Of a stretch of DNA of 64,000 nt, positions 37,868 to 49,981 are shown in pieces. Position 1 is the stretch's first letter; every line of letters begins with the position of its first letter. The notes beneath the pieces were generated by a model. That model did not search any database. It was not told the DNA's origin and saw only the letters and a list, made by a program, of their open reading frames with translations. Location: NCBI RefSeq assembly GCF_963378075.1, contig NZ_OY726394.1, positions 2,480,001-2,544,000 of the forward strand, given 5' to 3'. The position numbers and the translations under genes were made by a program. This DNA is from Mycolicibacter sp. MU0083 (lineage in GTDB: Bacteria > Actinomycetota > Actinomycetes > Mycobacteriales > Mycobacteriaceae).

Positions 37868-40453
37868 CTAGAAGTCTTCGGTGTCGCTGGTATCCGGTTC
37901 GCCGCCGCCGCGGATGGCCATCAGGGTCGCGGCCAGCTCGTCGGGCTTGACCAGCACCTGGCGTGCCTTGGACCCCTCCGAGGGCCCCACGATGCTGCGG
38001 GTCTCCATCAGGTCCATCAGCCGGCCTGCTTTGGCGAAGCCCACCCGCAGCTTGCGCTGCAGCATCGAGGTGGACCCGAACTGGCTGGACACCACCAGTT
38101 CGACGGCCTGCAGGAACACCTCCATGTCGTCGCCGATATCGGGGTCGACGTCGGCGCGGTCACCGCCCGTCTTCACCGCGGTGACACCCTCGGTGTACTC
38201 CGGTTCGGCCTGTTCCTTGCAGGCGCTGACGACGGCCTGGATCTCTTCGTCGGAGATGAACGCGCCCTGCAGCCGGATCGGCTTGTTGGCGCCCATCGGC
38301 AGGAACAGTCCGTCGCCCATACCGATCAGCTTCTCCGCGCCCGGCTGATCCAGGATGACTCGCGAGTCGGTCAGCGACGAGGTCGCGAACGCCAGCCGGG
38401 ACGGCACGTTGGTCTTGATCAGGCCGGTGACGACGTCCACCGAGGGCCGCTGGGTGGCCAGCACCAGATGGATGCCGGCGGCCCGGGCCTTCTGGGTGAT
38501 CCGGACGATGGCCTCTTCGACGTCCCGCGGCGCGGTCATCATCAGGTCGGCGAGTTCGTCGACGACCGCGAGGATGTAGGGATAGGGCCGGTAGGCCCGT
38601 TCGCTGCCCAGTGGTGTGGTGATCTCCCCGGAGCGCACCTTGTCGTTGAAGTCGTTGATGTGACGCACCCGGGACGCCTTCATGTCCTGGTAGCGCTGCT
38701 CCATCTCCTCCACCAACCAGGCCAGCGCCGCGGCGGCCTTCTTCGGCTCGGTGATGATCGGGGTAATCAGGTGCGGAATGCCTTCATACGGCGTGAGTTC
38801 CACCATCTTCGGGTCGATCAGGATCATCCTGACCTCCTCCGGGGTGGCGCGCGCCAGCAGTGACACCAGCATCGAGTTGACGAAGCTGGACTTGCCCGAA
38901 CCGGTGGAGCCGGCCACCAGAAGGTGCGGCATCTTGGCCAGGTTCGCGCAGATGAAGTCGCCCTCGATGTCCTTGCCCAGGCCGATCACCAGCGGGTGGT
39001 GGTCACCGCGGGTGGACGGCGCGGTCAGCACGTCGGCGAGCCGCACCAGCTCGCGGTCGGAGTTGGGCACCTCGATGCCGACGGCGGATTTGCCGGGGAT
39101 GGGCGCGAGCATCCGGACGCTCTCGGTGGCCACCGCGTAGGCGATGTTGCGCTGCAGGGCGGTGATCTTCTCGACCTTGACCCCCGGGCCCAGCTCCACC
39201 TCGTAGCGGGTGACGGTGGGACCGCGGGTGCAGCCGGTGACGGCGGCGTCGACCTTGAACTGGTCGAGCACCGAGGTGATGGCATCGGACATCTGCTCGT
39301 TGGCGACGGTACGTTGCTTCGGCGGATCCCCGGCGACCAGCAGGCTCAGCGCCGGCAGGGTATAGGGGCCTTCCACCACCCGGTCGATGACGACGGTGGC
39401 GTCCTGACCGGCGGGCTTGGCCGGCTTGGGCTCCTTGGGCGCCTTGCGCCGGGCCGGCTTGGCGGGCGGCGGGTCCGCGGGGGCTTCGTCGAGCGGATAG
39501 TTGTCCAGCGGAGTGCGCGATTGCCAGTCCGGGACGTCGTCGGCGGCCTCGGGTTCGGGTTCGGCGGCGAACCGGCTGGCCCGGCCGGCGCCGCGGGCCC
39601 GGGTCGGGACCGGTTCGGGGGCGTCGTAGCCGTCGTCGTAGTCGACCCCGTCGTAGCCGAGGTCGTCGGCGTGCTCGTCGAAGTCGTCGTAATCGCCGTC
39701 GTAGTAGTCGTCCTCGTCATAGCCGCGGAACATGGCGCGTAGCGCCTCGGGTGCCTCGCGCAGCGTGGTGCCGGTCAACAGCAGCACCCCGAACAACACG
39801 CCGATGCACAGCAGCGGTGCGGCGATCCACGGCGTCAGCCCATCGGCGAGCGGTCCACCCATCACAAAGCCGACGAAACCGGCGCCGTGCAGACGGCCCT
39901 CGGGGCTCTGCGGCGAGCCGGACCACAGGTGCCACAGGCCCAGGATCGGCAGTGCGACCATCGCCGATCCCAGGATCAGCCGGGGCCGGTTCTCCGGATC
40001 CGGTTCGGTGCGCATCAGCAGCACTCCACCGACGGCGGCGAAGACCGGAAGCAGCACCACGGCCCCGCCGATCACGCTGCGCAGACCGGTATCGATCCAG
40101 GCGCCGACCGGCCGGGCAGCGTCCAGCCAGCAGCTGGCGACCGTCACCATCGCCAGGCCCAGCAGTGCCAGCGCGATGCCGTCGCGGCGATGCCCGGGGT
40201 CGATGTCGTGTGCACGGCCCACCGACCGGGCCGCGCCGCCGGCGCCTTTGGCCACCATCAGCCAGGTCGCGCGGGCAAGACGTCCGCATGCCATGCCGAG
40301 CGCCACCGGCCGCGAGTGTTGCCGCGTGGCGCGGCGGGGCTTCGCCGCCGGCCGGGACGCCGCCGACCGCGTTCCACCCCGGCTACTGGCCTTTGACCTG
40401 GTGTTTCGGGTTCCAGAACGCGCGGGAGTCTTACTAGCCGTCTTACTCGCCAT
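37868..40453 (-). CDS. ftsK: DNA translocase FtsK
   Basis: FtsK pumps DNA through the division septum and coordinates chromosome segregation. This 861-residue protein has a basic N-terminus, four membrane helices (about 75-235), an acidic/Pro-rich linker, and a RecA-like motor with Walker A (GSTGSGKSS), Walker B (VDELADLMM) and [13 protein letters not shown]-terminal gamma winged helix ([23 protein letters not shown]) recognises KOPS-type sites. The ATG has TAGGCT 7 nt upstream. It matches Rv2748c. Confidence 0.97.
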   Translation of the reverse strand: MASKTASKTPARSGTRNTRSKASSRGGTRSAASRPAAKPRRATRQHSRPVALGMACGRLARATWLMVAKGAGGAARSVGRAHDIDPGHRRDGIALALLGLAMVTVASCWLDAARPVGAWIDTGLRSVIGGAVVLLPVFAAVGGVLLMRTEPDPENRPRLILGSAMVALPILGLWHLWSGSPQSPEGRLHGAGFVGFVMGGPLADGLTPWIAAPLLCIGVLFGVLLLTGTTLREAPEALRAMFRGYDEDDYYDGDYDDFDEHADDLGYDGVDYDDGYDAPEPVPTRARGAGRASRFAAEPEPEAADDVPDWQSRTPLDNYPLDEAPADPPPAKPARRKAPKEPKPAKPAGQDATVVIDRVVEGPYTLPALSLLVAGDPPKQRTVANEQMSDAITSVLDQFKVDAAVTGCTRGPTVTRYEVELGPGVKVEKITALQRNIAYAVATESVRMLAPIPGKSAVGIEVPNSDRELVRLADVLTAPSTRGDHHPLVIGLGKDIEGDFICANLAKMPHLLVAGSTGSGKSSFVNSMLVSLLARATPEEVRMILIDPKMVELTPYEGIPHLITPIITEPKKAAAALAWLVEEMEQRYQDMKASRVRHINDFNDKVRSGEITTPLGSERAYRPYPYILAVVDELADLMMTAPRDVEEAIVRITQKARAAGIHLVLATQRPSVDVVTGLIKTNVPSRLAFATSSLTDSRVILDQPGAEKLIGMGDGLFLPMGANKPIRLQGAFISDEEIQAVVSACKEQAEPEYTEGVTAVKTGGDRADVDPDIGDDMEVFLQAVELVVSSQFGSTSMLQRKLRVGFAKAGRLMDLMETRSIVGPSEGSKARQVLVKPDELAATLMAIRGGGEPDTSDTEDF

Positions 40454-40460
40454 GGTGGCC

Positions 40461-40466
40461 AGCCTA
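40461..40466 (-). promoter_or_regulatory. ftsK -10 hexamer, leaderless type
   Basis: TAGGCT (minus strand) ends 7 nt before the ftsK ATG. Confidence 0.55.
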
Positions 40467-40596
40467 GTCGCAATTGCCTCATCCGTATCTTAAGCCACAC
40501 TGGCCCCTACCGATCGGTTCGCCGTTCATCCGGCTCAGAGCTGGGTAGGGTGACCCGAGAACCGCGTTCTCACCCCCGTCTACCCAGGAGCCGCAC

Positions 40597-40911
40597 ATGC
40601 CCGTGGTCGTCATCGCCACCTTCACCGTCAAGCCGGAATCGGTCGACACGGTCCGCGACATCTGCACCAAGGCGGTGGCCCAGGTACACCAGGAACCGGG
40701 TTGCCAGCTGTACTCCCTGCACGAGTCCGACGGCGCGTTCGTGTTCATCGAGCAGTGGGCCGACACCGAGGCCCTGCAGGCGCACTCGACGGCACCCGCG
40801 GTCGGTGCGCTCTTCGCCGGCCTGTCCGAGCACCTCGACGGCGCCCCCGACATCAAGATGCTGCAGCCGCTTCCGGCCGGCGACGCCGCCAAGGGTGTGC
40901 TGCGGTCGTGA
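40597..40911 (+). CDS. Antibiotic-biosynthesis-monooxygenase-type (YgiN-like) protein
   Basis: This 104-residue ABM-fold protein ([49 protein letters not shown]) resembles small quinol monooxygenases such as YgiN and M. tuberculosis Rv2749. AGGAG lies 6 nt before the ATG, and a TAGGGT -10-like hexamer is at 40546-40551, so unlike many neighbours it has a short leader. Its TGA overlaps the next GTG (GTGA), coupling it to an oxidoreductase. The substrate is unknown. Confidence 0.88.
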   Translation: MPVVVIATFTVKPESVDTVRDICTKAVAQVHQEPGCQLYSLHESDGAFVFIEQWADTEALQAHSTAPAVGALFAGLSEHLDGAPDIKMLQPLPAGDAAKGVLRS

Positions 40912-41741
40912 CGGACCGGCCATCGAGCAAAGCCCTACGGGGGAAGGTCGCGCTGATCACCGGGGCGGCCCGCGGGCAGGGCCGCGCCCACGCCCTGCGG
41001 TTGGCCGCCGACGGCGCGGACATCATCGCCGTCGACTTCTGCGAGCAGATCGCCAGCGTGCCCTATCCGCTGGCGGACCCCGATGACCTGGCGGCCACCG
41101 TCAAGCTGGTCGAGGACACCGGGGCACGCATCGTGGCCCGGCAGGCCGACGTCCGTGACCAGGATGCCCTTGCGACCGCACTGCAGGCCGGACTCGACGA
41201 GCTGGGCCGCCTCGACATCGTGGTGGCCAATGCCGGAATCGCCCCGATGGCCGCGGCCGACGGCTGGCGCGACGTCATCGACGTCAACCTGACCGGCGCC
41301 TACCACACCATCGAGGCGGTCATCCCGACGATGATCGAGCAGGGCGACGGCGGGTCGATCGTGCTGATCAGTTCGGCCGCGGGCCTGGCCGGCATCGGCA
41401 GCCACGACTCGGGTGCCATCGGCTACACGGCGTCCAAGCACGGACTGGTCGGGCTGATGCGGGTCTACGCCAACCTGCTGGCCCAGCACAGCATTCGGGT
41501 GAACTCGGTGCACCCGGTCGGTGTCGACACACCGATGATCAACAACGACTACATCCGGGGGTGGCTCGCGCAACTGGTCGCCCAGACGGGTTCGGTCCCG
41601 GACATGAGCAATGCGCTGCCGGTCGCGGTGCTGGAGCCCGAGGACGTCGCCAACGCGGTGGCCTGGCTGGTATCGGACGCAGCCCGCTACCTCACCGGCA
41701 TCACCCTGCCCATCGACGCGGGCTTCCTCAACAAGGTGTAG
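40908..41741 (+). CDS. Mycofactocin-type short-chain dehydrogenase
   Basis: This 277-residue SDR has the nucleotide motif [30 protein letters not shown] in VVANAGIAP, and catalytic Ser-Tyr-Lys ([15 protein letters not shown]). The ARGQGR(A/S)HA motif and the insertion after the second strand are typical of SDRs thought to carry tightly bound NAD recycled by mycofactocin. The GTG overlaps the ABM gene stop. It matches Rv2750. Substrate unknown, probably an alcohol. Confidence 0.92.
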   Translation: MTDRPSSKALRGKVALITGAARGQGRAHALRLAADGADIIAVDFCEQIASVPYPLADPDDLAATVKLVEDTGARIVARQADVRDQDALATALQAGLDELGRLDIVVANAGIAPMAAADGWRDVIDVNLTGAYHTIEAVIPTMIEQGDGGSIVLISSAAGLAGIGSHDSGAIGYTASKHGLVGLMRVYANLLAQHSIRVNSVHPVGVDTPMINNDYIRGWLAQLVAQTGSVPDMSNALPVAVLEPEDVANAVAWLVSDAARYLTGITLPIDAGFLNKV

Positions 41742-43418
41742 CTAGACCTCGATCACCGTCGGCACGATCATCGGCTGGCGCCGGTAGACCTCGCCGACCC
41801 ATTTACCGACGGTCCGCCGCACCGCCTGCGCGATCCGGACCGGATCGGTGATCTGGTCGACGGCAAGGGATTCCAGTTCGGCTTCGACCTTGCGGGCGAC
41901 GGGCTGCAGCGCCTTGGGGTCTTCGGAGAAGCCCCGCGAGTGCAGGTGCGGCGGGGCCACCGGTTTGCCGGTCCCGCGGCGCAGCACCACCGTCACCGCG
42001 ACGAATCCGTTGGACAGGATCAGCCGCTCCCCCAGCGTCGCATCCCCGACGTCACCGTCGACCAGTCCGTCGACGAACATCTTGCCGACCGGCACCGCCC
42101 CGGCGATACGGGCCTGCCCGGCGACCAGATCGACGCTGACACCGTTCTCGGCCAGCACGATGTTCTCCTCGGCCACGCCGGTGCGCATCGCCAGCGCCGC
42201 GTTGGCCCGCAGCATCCGCCAGGTGCCGTGCACCGGCATCACGTTGCGGGGCCGGATCCCGTTGTAGAGGAACAGCAGTTCGCCGGCGTAGGCGTGCCCG
42301 GAGACGTGCACGCGGGCCGCGGCGTTGGTGACCACCCGGGCACCGATCTTGGCCAGGGCATCCATCACGCCGAACACGGCCTCTTCGTTGCCGGGGATCA
42401 ACGACGACGACAGCACCACCAGGTCACCGGCGGTCAGGGTGATCGATCGGTGCTCGCCGCGGGACATCCGCGACAGCGCCGCCATCGGCTCGCCCTGCGT
42501 CCCGGTGGTGATCAGCACCACCTTCTCGGGCGGCATCTCTTCGGCCGCGCCGATATCGACCACGTCACGGTCGGTGACCCGCAGGAACCCCAGGTCCTTG
42601 GCGATCCCCATGTTGCGGACCATGGATCGACCGACGAAGGCCACCCGCCGCCCCTGCGATACCGCGGCATCGATGATCTGCTGCACCCGGTCGACGTTGG
42701 AGGCGAAACAGGCCACGATGACCCGCCCCTCGGCGCCGCGGATCAACCGGTGCAGGGTGGGCCCCACCTCGCTCTCACTGGGGCCGACGCCGGGGATCTC
42801 GGAGTTGGTCGAGTCGCACAGCAACAGGTCCACGCCGCGGTCGCCGAGTCGGGACATGCCGGGCAGGTCGGTGGGCCTGCCGTCCGGCGGCAACTGGTCG
42901 AGTTTGATGTCGCCGGTGTGCAGCACGGTGCCCGCGCCGGTGTGCACCGCGATCGCGAGCGCATCCGGGATCGAGTGGTTCACCGCGAAGTATTCGCATT
43001 CGAAGACCCCGTGCGTGCTGCGCTGGCCTTCGGCCACCTGGACGAAGACCGGCTTGATCCGGTGCTCGCGGCATTTGGCGGCCACCAGGGCCAGGGTGAA
43101 CTTCGAACCGACCACCGGAATGTCGCCCCGCAGTTTGAGCAGGAACGGGATGGCCCCGATGTGGTCCTCGTGGGCGTGGGTGAGCACCAGCGCCTCGACG
43201 TCGTCGAGCCGGTCGGCGATGTGCCGGATGTCCGGCAGGATCAGGTCCACGCCGGGCTCGTCGTGTCCCGGGAACAACACACCACAGTCGATGATCAGCA
43301 ATCGGCCGAGATGCTCGAAAACGGTCATGTTGCGGCCGATTTCGCTGATCCCGCCGAGTGCCGTCACCCGCAGCCCGCCTTCGGTCAGCGGGCCCGGCGG
43401 AGTCAGATCGTCAGTCAC
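41742..43418 (-). CDS. rnj: Ribonuclease J
   Basis: This metallo-beta-lactamase/beta-CASP nuclease has 5' exonuclease and endonuclease activities in rRNA and mRNA processing. It has 558 residues. The metal motif is HAHEDHIG and further ligands lie in HTGDIK and VHVSGHA. The beta-CASP domain includes SNVDRVQQIIDAA and GTQGEPMAALSRM. The GTG at 43418 yields the same length as Rv2752c. It follows dapA by 8 nt, in the same operon. Confidence 0.96.
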   Translation of the reverse strand: MTDDLTPPGPLTEGGLRVTALGGISEIGRNMTVFEHLGRLLIIDCGVLFPGHDEPGVDLILPDIRHIADRLDDVEALVLTHAHEDHIGAIPFLLKLRGDIPVVGSKFTLALVAAKCREHRIKPVFVQVAEGQRSTHGVFECEYFAVNHSIPDALAIAVHTGAGTVLHTGDIKLDQLPPDGRPTDLPGMSRLGDRGVDLLLCDSTNSEIPGVGPSESEVGPTLHRLIRGAEGRVIVACFASNVDRVQQIIDAAVSQGRRVAFVGRSMVRNMGIAKDLGFLRVTDRDVVDIGAAEEMPPEKVVLITTGTQGEPMAALSRMSRGEHRSITLTAGDLVVLSSSLIPGNEEAVFGVMDALAKIGARVVTNAAARVHVSGHAYAGELLFLYNGIRPRNVMPVHGTWRMLRANAALAMRTGVAEENIVLAENGVSVDLVAGQARIAGAVPVGKMFVDGLVDGDVGDATLGERLILSNGFVAVTVVLRRGTGKPVAPPHLHSRGFSEDPKALQPVARKVEAELESLAVDQITDPVRIAQAVRRTVGKWVGEVYRRQPMIVPTVIEV

Positions 43419-43426
43419 CCGTGCCC

Positions 43427-45125
<1,699 letters not shown>

Positions 45126-45132
45126 GGCATTC

Positions 45133-45138
45133 ACCTTA
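45133..45138 (-). promoter_or_regulatory. thyX -10 hexamer inside a palindrome
   Basis: TAAGGT (minus strand) ends 7 nt before GTG 45125. It is embedded in the perfect 12-bp palindrome CACCTTAAGGTG (45132-45143), a possible operator. Confidence 0.55.
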
Positions 45139-45142
45139 AGGT

Positions 45143-45163
45143 GTGTCCGACCGCGACGGACAC
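45143..45163. promoter_or_regulatory. Inverted repeat between thyX and BVMO genes
   Basis: GTGTCCG-N7-CGGACAC is a perfect 7-bp-arm dyad between the two divergent -10 hexamers. It would suit a TetR-type repressor controlling the monooxygenase gene. The GTGTCCG half also occurs twice in the array at 31330-31351. Confidence 0.5.
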
Positions 45164-45184
45164 GGCGCGCTCGCTGCGCTGGGA

Positions 45185-45190
45185 TAAAAT
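45185..45190 (+). promoter_or_regulatory. BVMO gene -10 hexamer, leaderless type
   Basis: TAAAAT ends 6 nt before ATG 45197. Confidence 0.5.
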
Positions 45191-45196
45191 CGGCGC

Positions 45197-46684
45197 ATGA
45201 CAACGCAGCAGGTCGAAGCGCTTATCGTCGGCGCCGGGTTCGCGGGCATCGGTGCCGCGATCCAGCTCAAACGCCTCGGTATGGACGACTTCGTCATCCT
45301 CGAACGCGAGGACGACCTGGGCGGCACCTGGTATGTCAACCACTACCCGGGGCTGGCGGTCGACGTTCCGACCACCACCTATTCCTACTTCTTCGAGCCC
45401 AACCCGAACTGGTCACGGATGTTCAGCCCCGGCCCGGAGATCAAGAAGTACGCCGACGACGTGGCCGCCAAGTACGACGTATTGCGGCACATCCGCTACA
45501 ACACGGTGGTCGAGGGCGCCCGCTGGGACGAGGAAGCCGCACTGTGGCGGGTCAACCTGGCCGGCGGCGAGATCATCAGCACGCGGTATCTGATCACCGC
45601 CACCGGTTTCCTGTCGCAACCGCGCGTCCCCGACATCGCCGGTATCGACTCCTTCGGCGGCAAGGTCATCCACACCACCGCGTGGGACGACGACTACAAC
45701 CCGGCCGGTGAGCGCATCGCGGTGATCGGCACCGGGGCCACCGCGGTCCAGTTGATCCCCGAACTGGCCAAGACCGCCGCGGACCTGACCGTCTACCAGC
45801 GCACCCCGATCTGGGTGGTGCCCAAGATCGACCTGCGGTTCGCGCCGTGGGCCAAGCGGATGTTCGCCCGGTTCCCGGTGACGCAGCGGGTCTTCCGCTG
45901 GCTGACCGACTCGGTCTACGAGGTGATGGTCTCCATCGGGGTCCGCCACTACTCGATGTTTCGTGGCCGGTTCAACATCGCGGCCGGAGACCTGGCCAAG
46001 ATCAACCGGTTCCTGGTCATCCGGGACAAGGACCTGCGCCGCCGGCTGACCCCGGACTACGACTTCGGTTGCAAGCGGCCGACGTTCTCCAACGGCTACT
46101 ACCAGGCGTTCACCCGGCCCAATGTGCATCTGCAGGATGCCGGTATCGACCACATCGAGGCCGACGGGATCGTCGGCAGGGACGGCGGCAAGGTCGAGAT
46201 CGACACGCTGGTGCTGGCGACCGGGTTCGACCTGTGGGAGGCCAACTTCCCCGCGATCGAGGTGATCGGCCGCGATGGCCGCGACCTCGGGAAGTGGTGG
46301 CGCGAAACCCGGTTCCAGTCCTACCAGGGTGTGTCGATGCCCTACTTCCCGAACTACCTGAGCCTGGCCGGTCCGTATGCGTTCCTGGGGTTGAACTTCT
46401 TCAACACCATGGAGTACCAGATGCGATTGATGGATCGACTCTTCTCCGAGGTCAAGCGGCGTGGGGCAACGACGTTCGAGGTCACCGAAGAGGCCAACAC
46501 CGCGTTTTTGGACCGGATGACCGAACTGCTCGGCGAGTCGGTGTTCACCCAGGGCAACTGCGCCAGCGCGCACTCCTACTACTTCAGCCCCAACGGGGAT
46601 CCCGCGCTGCTGCGGCCGACGTCGACCGAGACGGCGATCAAAGAGGCCAGCGAATTCCCGTTGAGCGACTACCGGATCGGTTGA
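45197..46684 (+). CDS. Baeyer-Villiger-type flavin monooxygenase
   Basis: This 495-residue FAD/NADPH monooxygenase has an FAD Rossmann motif ([12 protein letters not shown]), the fingerprint [12 protein letters not shown] (matching FxGxxxHxxxW) and an NADPH Rossmann motif ([16 protein letters not shown]). Such enzymes convert ketones to esters or lactones; mycobacterial relatives include EthA-like enzymes that also activate thioamide prodrugs. Divergent from thyX. No adjacent TetR (EthR-like) gene is present. Confidence 0.92.
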   Translation: MTTQQVEALIVGAGFAGIGAAIQLKRLGMDDFVILEREDDLGGTWYVNHYPGLAVDVPTTTYSYFFEPNPNWSRMFSPGPEIKKYADDVAAKYDVLRHIRYNTVVEGARWDEEAALWRVNLAGGEIISTRYLITATGFLSQPRVPDIAGIDSFGGKVIHTTAWDDDYNPAGERIAVIGTGATAVQLIPELAKTAADLTVYQRTPIWVVPKIDLRFAPWAKRMFARFPVTQRVFRWLTDSVYEVMVSIGVRHYSMFRGRFNIAAGDLAKINRFLVIRDKDLRRRLTPDYDFGCKRPTFSNGYYQAFTRPNVHLQDAGIDHIEADGIVGRDGGKVEIDTLVLATGFDLWEANFPAIEVIGRDGRDLGKWWRETRFQSYQGVSMPYFPNYLSLAGPYAFLGLNFFNTMEYQMRLMDRLFSEVKRRGATTFEVTEEANTAFLDRMTELLGESVFTQGNCASAHSYYFSPNGDPALLRPTSTETAIKEASEFPLSDYRIG

Positions 46685-47898
46685 TCCCGGCAGGCCGCTC
46701 GTAGCCTGCCCGCCAGGTCACCGCGCTCCCCCACCGTGACCCGGCTCAACTGCAGCCAGGACGCCATCGCGGTCAACTCGGCGGCCAGCGCCGGCGCGAC
46801 CCGATCCGGTGACCGGCCGGGCTCGATGAACGCCCCGACGACGTGCAGTGCGTCGTGCGGTCGGTCGGCTTTGAGGTCCACCCGGGCCACAAGTTCCCCG
46901 TCCAGCAGGAACGGCCAGACGTAGTAGCCGTACTGCCGTTTGGGCGCCGGGGTGTAGATCTCGATGCGGTAGTGGAAGTCGAACAGTCGCTGCACCCGCG
47001 GCCGGAAGAAGATCAACGGGTCGAACGGGCACAGCAGCGCGGTACCCCGATCCATCCGCGGAATCGCTTGTCCGGCAAGCAGATATGCGTCGGCATCCCA
47101 GCCGGCGACGGTCACCTTCTCCAGTTCGCCGGATGCCACCAGGTGCGCGATCGCCGGTTTCGTCTGGGCGGGCGACAGCCGGAAATAGTCGCGTAGATCG
47201 GCTTCGGTGCCCACGCCCAGCGCTGTCGCGGCGCGGCGTAGCAGTTCCCGGATCGCCTCGTCGTCATCGATGTCGGTGGCCAGTACCCGCGCCGGCAGCA
47301 CGTTCTCCACCAGGTCGTAGTGCCGGGCGAATCCGACCCGGGTCGCGGTGGTCAGTACCCCGGACGCGAACAGTGCCTCGGCCACCCATTTGGTGTCGCT
47401 GCGATTCCACCAGGGCCCCTTGCCCGCCCGCCCGGATGCGGCGGCCAGGTGTGCTTCGATCTGGCCGGCGGTCGCCGGGCCGAGTTCGGCAACCGCGGCG
47501 GTGACGTCGTCGACCAATCGCGGGTTGGCCCGCACGATGTGCGATCCCCATCGGCCGTGCGGCCACTGCCGCATCCGCCAGCGCATCAGCGGCCAGTCGT
47601 CTACGGCCATCAGCGCCGCCTCGTGCGCCCAGTACTCGACCAGCAGTCGCGGTGAGCGGGCGCTGTGGCTCCATGCGGCGGCATCCAGCACAGCGCGGTC
47701 GTAGGGACCGAGACGGCTGAACACCGGCGCGTAGTGGGCGCGCACGGCCACCGAGACCGAATCCAGTTGCAGCACCTGGATTCGCGACAGCAGTCGCTTC
47801 AGGTGCGCGCGGGTGACGGCGGAACGCGGTTTGGGAGTGCCGAATCCCTGTGCGGCCACGGCGATTCGGCGGGCCTGCGCCGCACTCAGCGACGGCAT
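46669..47898 (-). CDS. YcaQ/AlkX-type DNA glycosylase (winged-helix, DUF1006)
   Basis: This 409-residue protein of the AlkZ/YcaQ family has tandem winged helices that excise bulky or cross-linked alkylated bases. The catalytic-type motif is Q-L-D in IQVLQLDSVSV, the QxD form seen in YcaQ-like rather than AlkZ-like members. Later landmarks are YWAHEAALM and DPLIFFRPRVQRLFDFHYRIEIYTP. Its ATG overlaps the dfrA TAA (TAATG), coupling it to dfrA-thyA. Its last 16 bp overlap the convergent BVMO gene. Confidence 0.87.
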   Translation of the reverse strand: MPSLSAAQARRIAVAAQGFGTPKPRSAVTRAHLKRLLSRIQVLQLDSVSVAVRAHYAPVFSRLGPYDRAVLDAAAWSHSARSPRLLVEYWAHEAALMAVDDWPLMRWRMRQWPHGRWGSHIVRANPRLVDDVTAAVAELGPATAGQIEAHLAAASGRAGKGPWWNRSDTKWVAEALFASGVLTTATRVGFARHYDLVENVLPARVLATDIDDDEAIRELLRRAATALGVGTEADLRDYFRLSPAQTKPAIAHLVASGELEKVTVAGWDADAYLLAGQAIPRMDRGTALLCPFDPLIFFRPRVQRLFDFHYRIEIYTPAPKRQYGYYVWPFLLDGELVARVDLKADRPHDALHVVGAFIEPGRSPDRVAPALAAELTAMASWLQLSRVTVGERGDLAGRLRAACRDQPIR

Positions 47899-48389
47899 TA
47901 CCGGTGGTAGCTGCAGAACCGGTAGCGCAGACCGCCGGCGCCGGTGAGCCACTCGCCTTTCACCACCGACCAGTGGTGGTCCAGCGCGGGGGCAAGCGCG
48001 TCGCCGTCCCGGGGCACCAGGTCCACGTCGATCTCGGTGACTTCGCAGCGGTTGGCTCGGGGCAGGGCCAGCGCGTAGATCTCGGCGCCGCCGATCACCC
48101 AGGTCTCGGCGTCGGTCAGTGCGGCATCCAGGGACGCCACCACCCGGGCGCCGTCTGCGCGGTAATCCGCCTGCCGGGTCACCACCACGTTGGGGCGCCC
48201 CGGCAGTGGGCGTACCGCGGCCGGCAGCGACTCCCAGGTGAGCCGTCCCATCACCACCGGATGGCCCACGGTGAGCGCTTTGAACCGCGCCTGGTCCTCG
48301 GGCAGCCGCCACGGGATTCCGCCGTCCCGGCCGATCACCCCGGAGACCGATTGCGCCCAGATCAGTCCGACCCTGCCGGCTACGCTCAT
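47898..48389 (-). CDS. dfrA: Dihydrofolate reductase
   Basis: This enzyme reduces dihydrofolate to tetrahydrofolate with NADPH and is the trimethoprim target. It has 163 residues, with [23 protein letters not shown] at the N-terminus, [17 protein letters not shown], and [14 protein letters not shown]. It overlaps thyA by 4 bp (ATGA) and the glycosylase by 1 bp. It regenerates the folate oxidised by ThyA. Confidence 0.97.
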   Translation of the reverse strand: MSVAGRVGLIWAQSVSGVIGRDGGIPWRLPEDQARFKALTVGHPVVMGRLTWESLPAAVRPLPGRPNVVVTRQADYRADGARVVASLDAALTDAETWVIGGAEIYALALPRANRCEVTEIDVDLVPRDGDALAPALDHHWSVVKGEWLTGAGGLRYRFCSYHR

Positions 48390-49186
48390 ACCGCCACGGG
48401 CGCCTTGATCGCCGGATGCGGATCATAGTCGCAGATCTCGATGTCTTCATAGGTGTAATCGAAGATCGAATTACGTTGTGCTAGCCGAAGTTTCGGGTAT
48501 TCCCGAGGGTCTCGGGACAACTGTTCGCGCACCTGCTCGACATGGTTGTCGTAGATGTGGCAGTCACCGCCGGTCCAGACGAACTCGCCGACCTCGAGTC
48601 CGGCCTGATCGGCCATCATGTGGGTCAGCAGCGCGTAGCTGGCGATGTTGAAGGGCACACCGAGGAACAGGTCGGCGCTGCGCTGATAGAGCTGGCAGGA
48701 CAGTTTCCCGTCGGCCACATAAAACTGGAACAGGGCGTGGCACGGCGCAAGGGCCATCTTGGGCAGTTCGCCGACGTTCCAGGCCGAGACGATGATGCGG
48801 CGCGAGTCCGGGTCGGTGCGCAATAGGTCCACCGCCGCGGTGATCTGGTCGACGTGCTCGCCCGACGGGGTCGGCCAGGACCGCCACTGCACGCCGTAGA
48901 CCGGGCCGAGATCGCCGTCCGCGGCAGCCCATTCGTCCCAGATGGTGACACCGTGCTCGTGCAGCCACGCGATGTTGGAGTCGCCGCGCAAAAACCACAG
49001 CAGTTCGTAGATCACCGATTTGACGTGCACTTTCTTGGTGGTGATCAGCGGGAACCCGGCGGCTAAGTCGTAGCGCAGTTGGTGACCGAACACGCTGCGG
49101 GTACCGGTTCCGGTGCGGTCGGCCTTCGGGGTGCCCTTCTCCAGCACGAACCGAAGCAGATCCTCATAGGGAGTGGCGATCGGCAC
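48386..49186 (-). CDS. thyA: Thymidylate synthase ThyA
   Basis: ThyA makes dTMP from dUMP, giving dihydrofolate. It has 266 residues, the nucleophilic Cys in [22 protein letters not shown], and the dUMP-binding [12 protein letters not shown]. The GTG start has TAAGCT 6 nt upstream. It is the first gene of the thyA-dfrA-glycosylase operon. Confidence 0.98.
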   Translation of the reverse strand: MPIATPYEDLLRFVLEKGTPKADRTGTGTRSVFGHQLRYDLAAGFPLITTKKVHVKSVIYELLWFLRGDSNIAWLHEHGVTIWDEWAAADGDLGPVYGVQWRSWPTPSGEHVDQITAAVDLLRTDPDSRRIIVSAWNVGELPKMALAPCHALFQFYVADGKLSCQLYQRSADLFLGVPFNIASYALLTHMMADQAGLEVGEFVWTGGDCHIYDNHVEQVREQLSRDPREYPKLRLAQRNSIFDYTYEDIEICDYDPHPAIKAPVAV

Positions 49187-49192
49187 GTCTGC

Positions 49193-49198
49193 AGCTTA
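49193..49198 (-). promoter_or_regulatory. thyA -10 hexamer, leaderless type
   Basis: TAAGCT (minus strand) ends 6 nt before GTG 49186. Confidence 0.5.
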
Positions 49199-49228
49199 CG
49201 TCCACGCGCGCGGGGTACAACGGAGACC

Positions 49229-49981
49229 ATGCCGATGATCACCGACACCGTCTCCACACCCGACGGCGACTGCCCCGTTCGCCTGTTCACCCCGGAGGGA
49301 GCCGGGCCGTGGCCCGCCGTGGTGATGTATCCCGACGCCGGCGGGGTGCGCGCGACCTTCGACGAGATGGCCAGCCACCTGGCCGGCTTCGGCTACACCG
49401 TGCTGTTGCCCGACATGTATTACCGGCACGGCGACTGGGCGCCGTTCGACATGGGGACGGTGTTCGGCGACGCCAAGGAGCGCGGCCGGCTGTTCTCGAT
49501 GCTGCACAGCGTGACGTTCGACCGGATGACGACCGACGCGACCGCATTCTTCGACTACCTCGCGGGCCGGCCCGAAGTGCGCGGGGACTCCTTCGGGGTG
49601 TGCGGCTACTGCATGGGTGGACGTACCTCGGTGGTGTTGGCCGGACGTCTGCCCGACCGGGTGGCCGCGGCGGCGTCGTTCCACGGTGGCGGGCTAGTCA
49701 CCGATGACGCCGACAGCCCGCATCTGCTGGCCGACCGGATGACCGGCACCGTCTATGTCGCCGGCGCGACCGATGACGCATCGTTCACGGCCGCGCACGC
49801 CGAGACCCTCGACGCGGCGCTGAGCGCCGCCGGCGTGACACACACCGTCGAGTTCTATCCGGCCGCGCATGGCTTCGCCGTTCCCGACAACGTGCCCTAT
49901 GACGCCGACGCCGCTGCTCGGCATTGGACGGCCTTGCGCGACGTGTTCGCCGGTGCGCTCGGCGGGTCGATATCGGGCTAG
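49229..49981 (+). CDS. Dienelactone hydrolase family protein (Rv2765-like)
   Basis: This 250-residue alpha/beta hydrolase has a cysteine nucleophile in FGVCGYCMGGR (Cys of GYCMGG) and a catalytic histidine in PAAHGFAVPD, the dienelactone hydrolase pattern. It probably opens a lactone or activated ester in the cytoplasm. GGAGA lies just upstream of ATG 49229. It is divergent from thyA, and its stop overlaps the convergent transporter stop. Matches Rv2765 by position. Confidence 0.9.
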   Translation: MPMITDTVSTPDGDCPVRLFTPEGAGPWPAVVMYPDAGGVRATFDEMASHLAGFGYTVLLPDMYYRHGDWAPFDMGTVFGDAKERGRLFSMLHSVTFDRMTTDATAFFDYLAGRPEVRGDSFGVCGYCMGGRTSVVLAGRLPDRVAAAASFHGGGLVTDDADSPHLLADRMTGTVYVAGATDDASFTAAHAETLDAALSAAGVTHTVEFYPAAHGFAVPDNVPYDADAAARHWTALRDVFAGALGGSISG

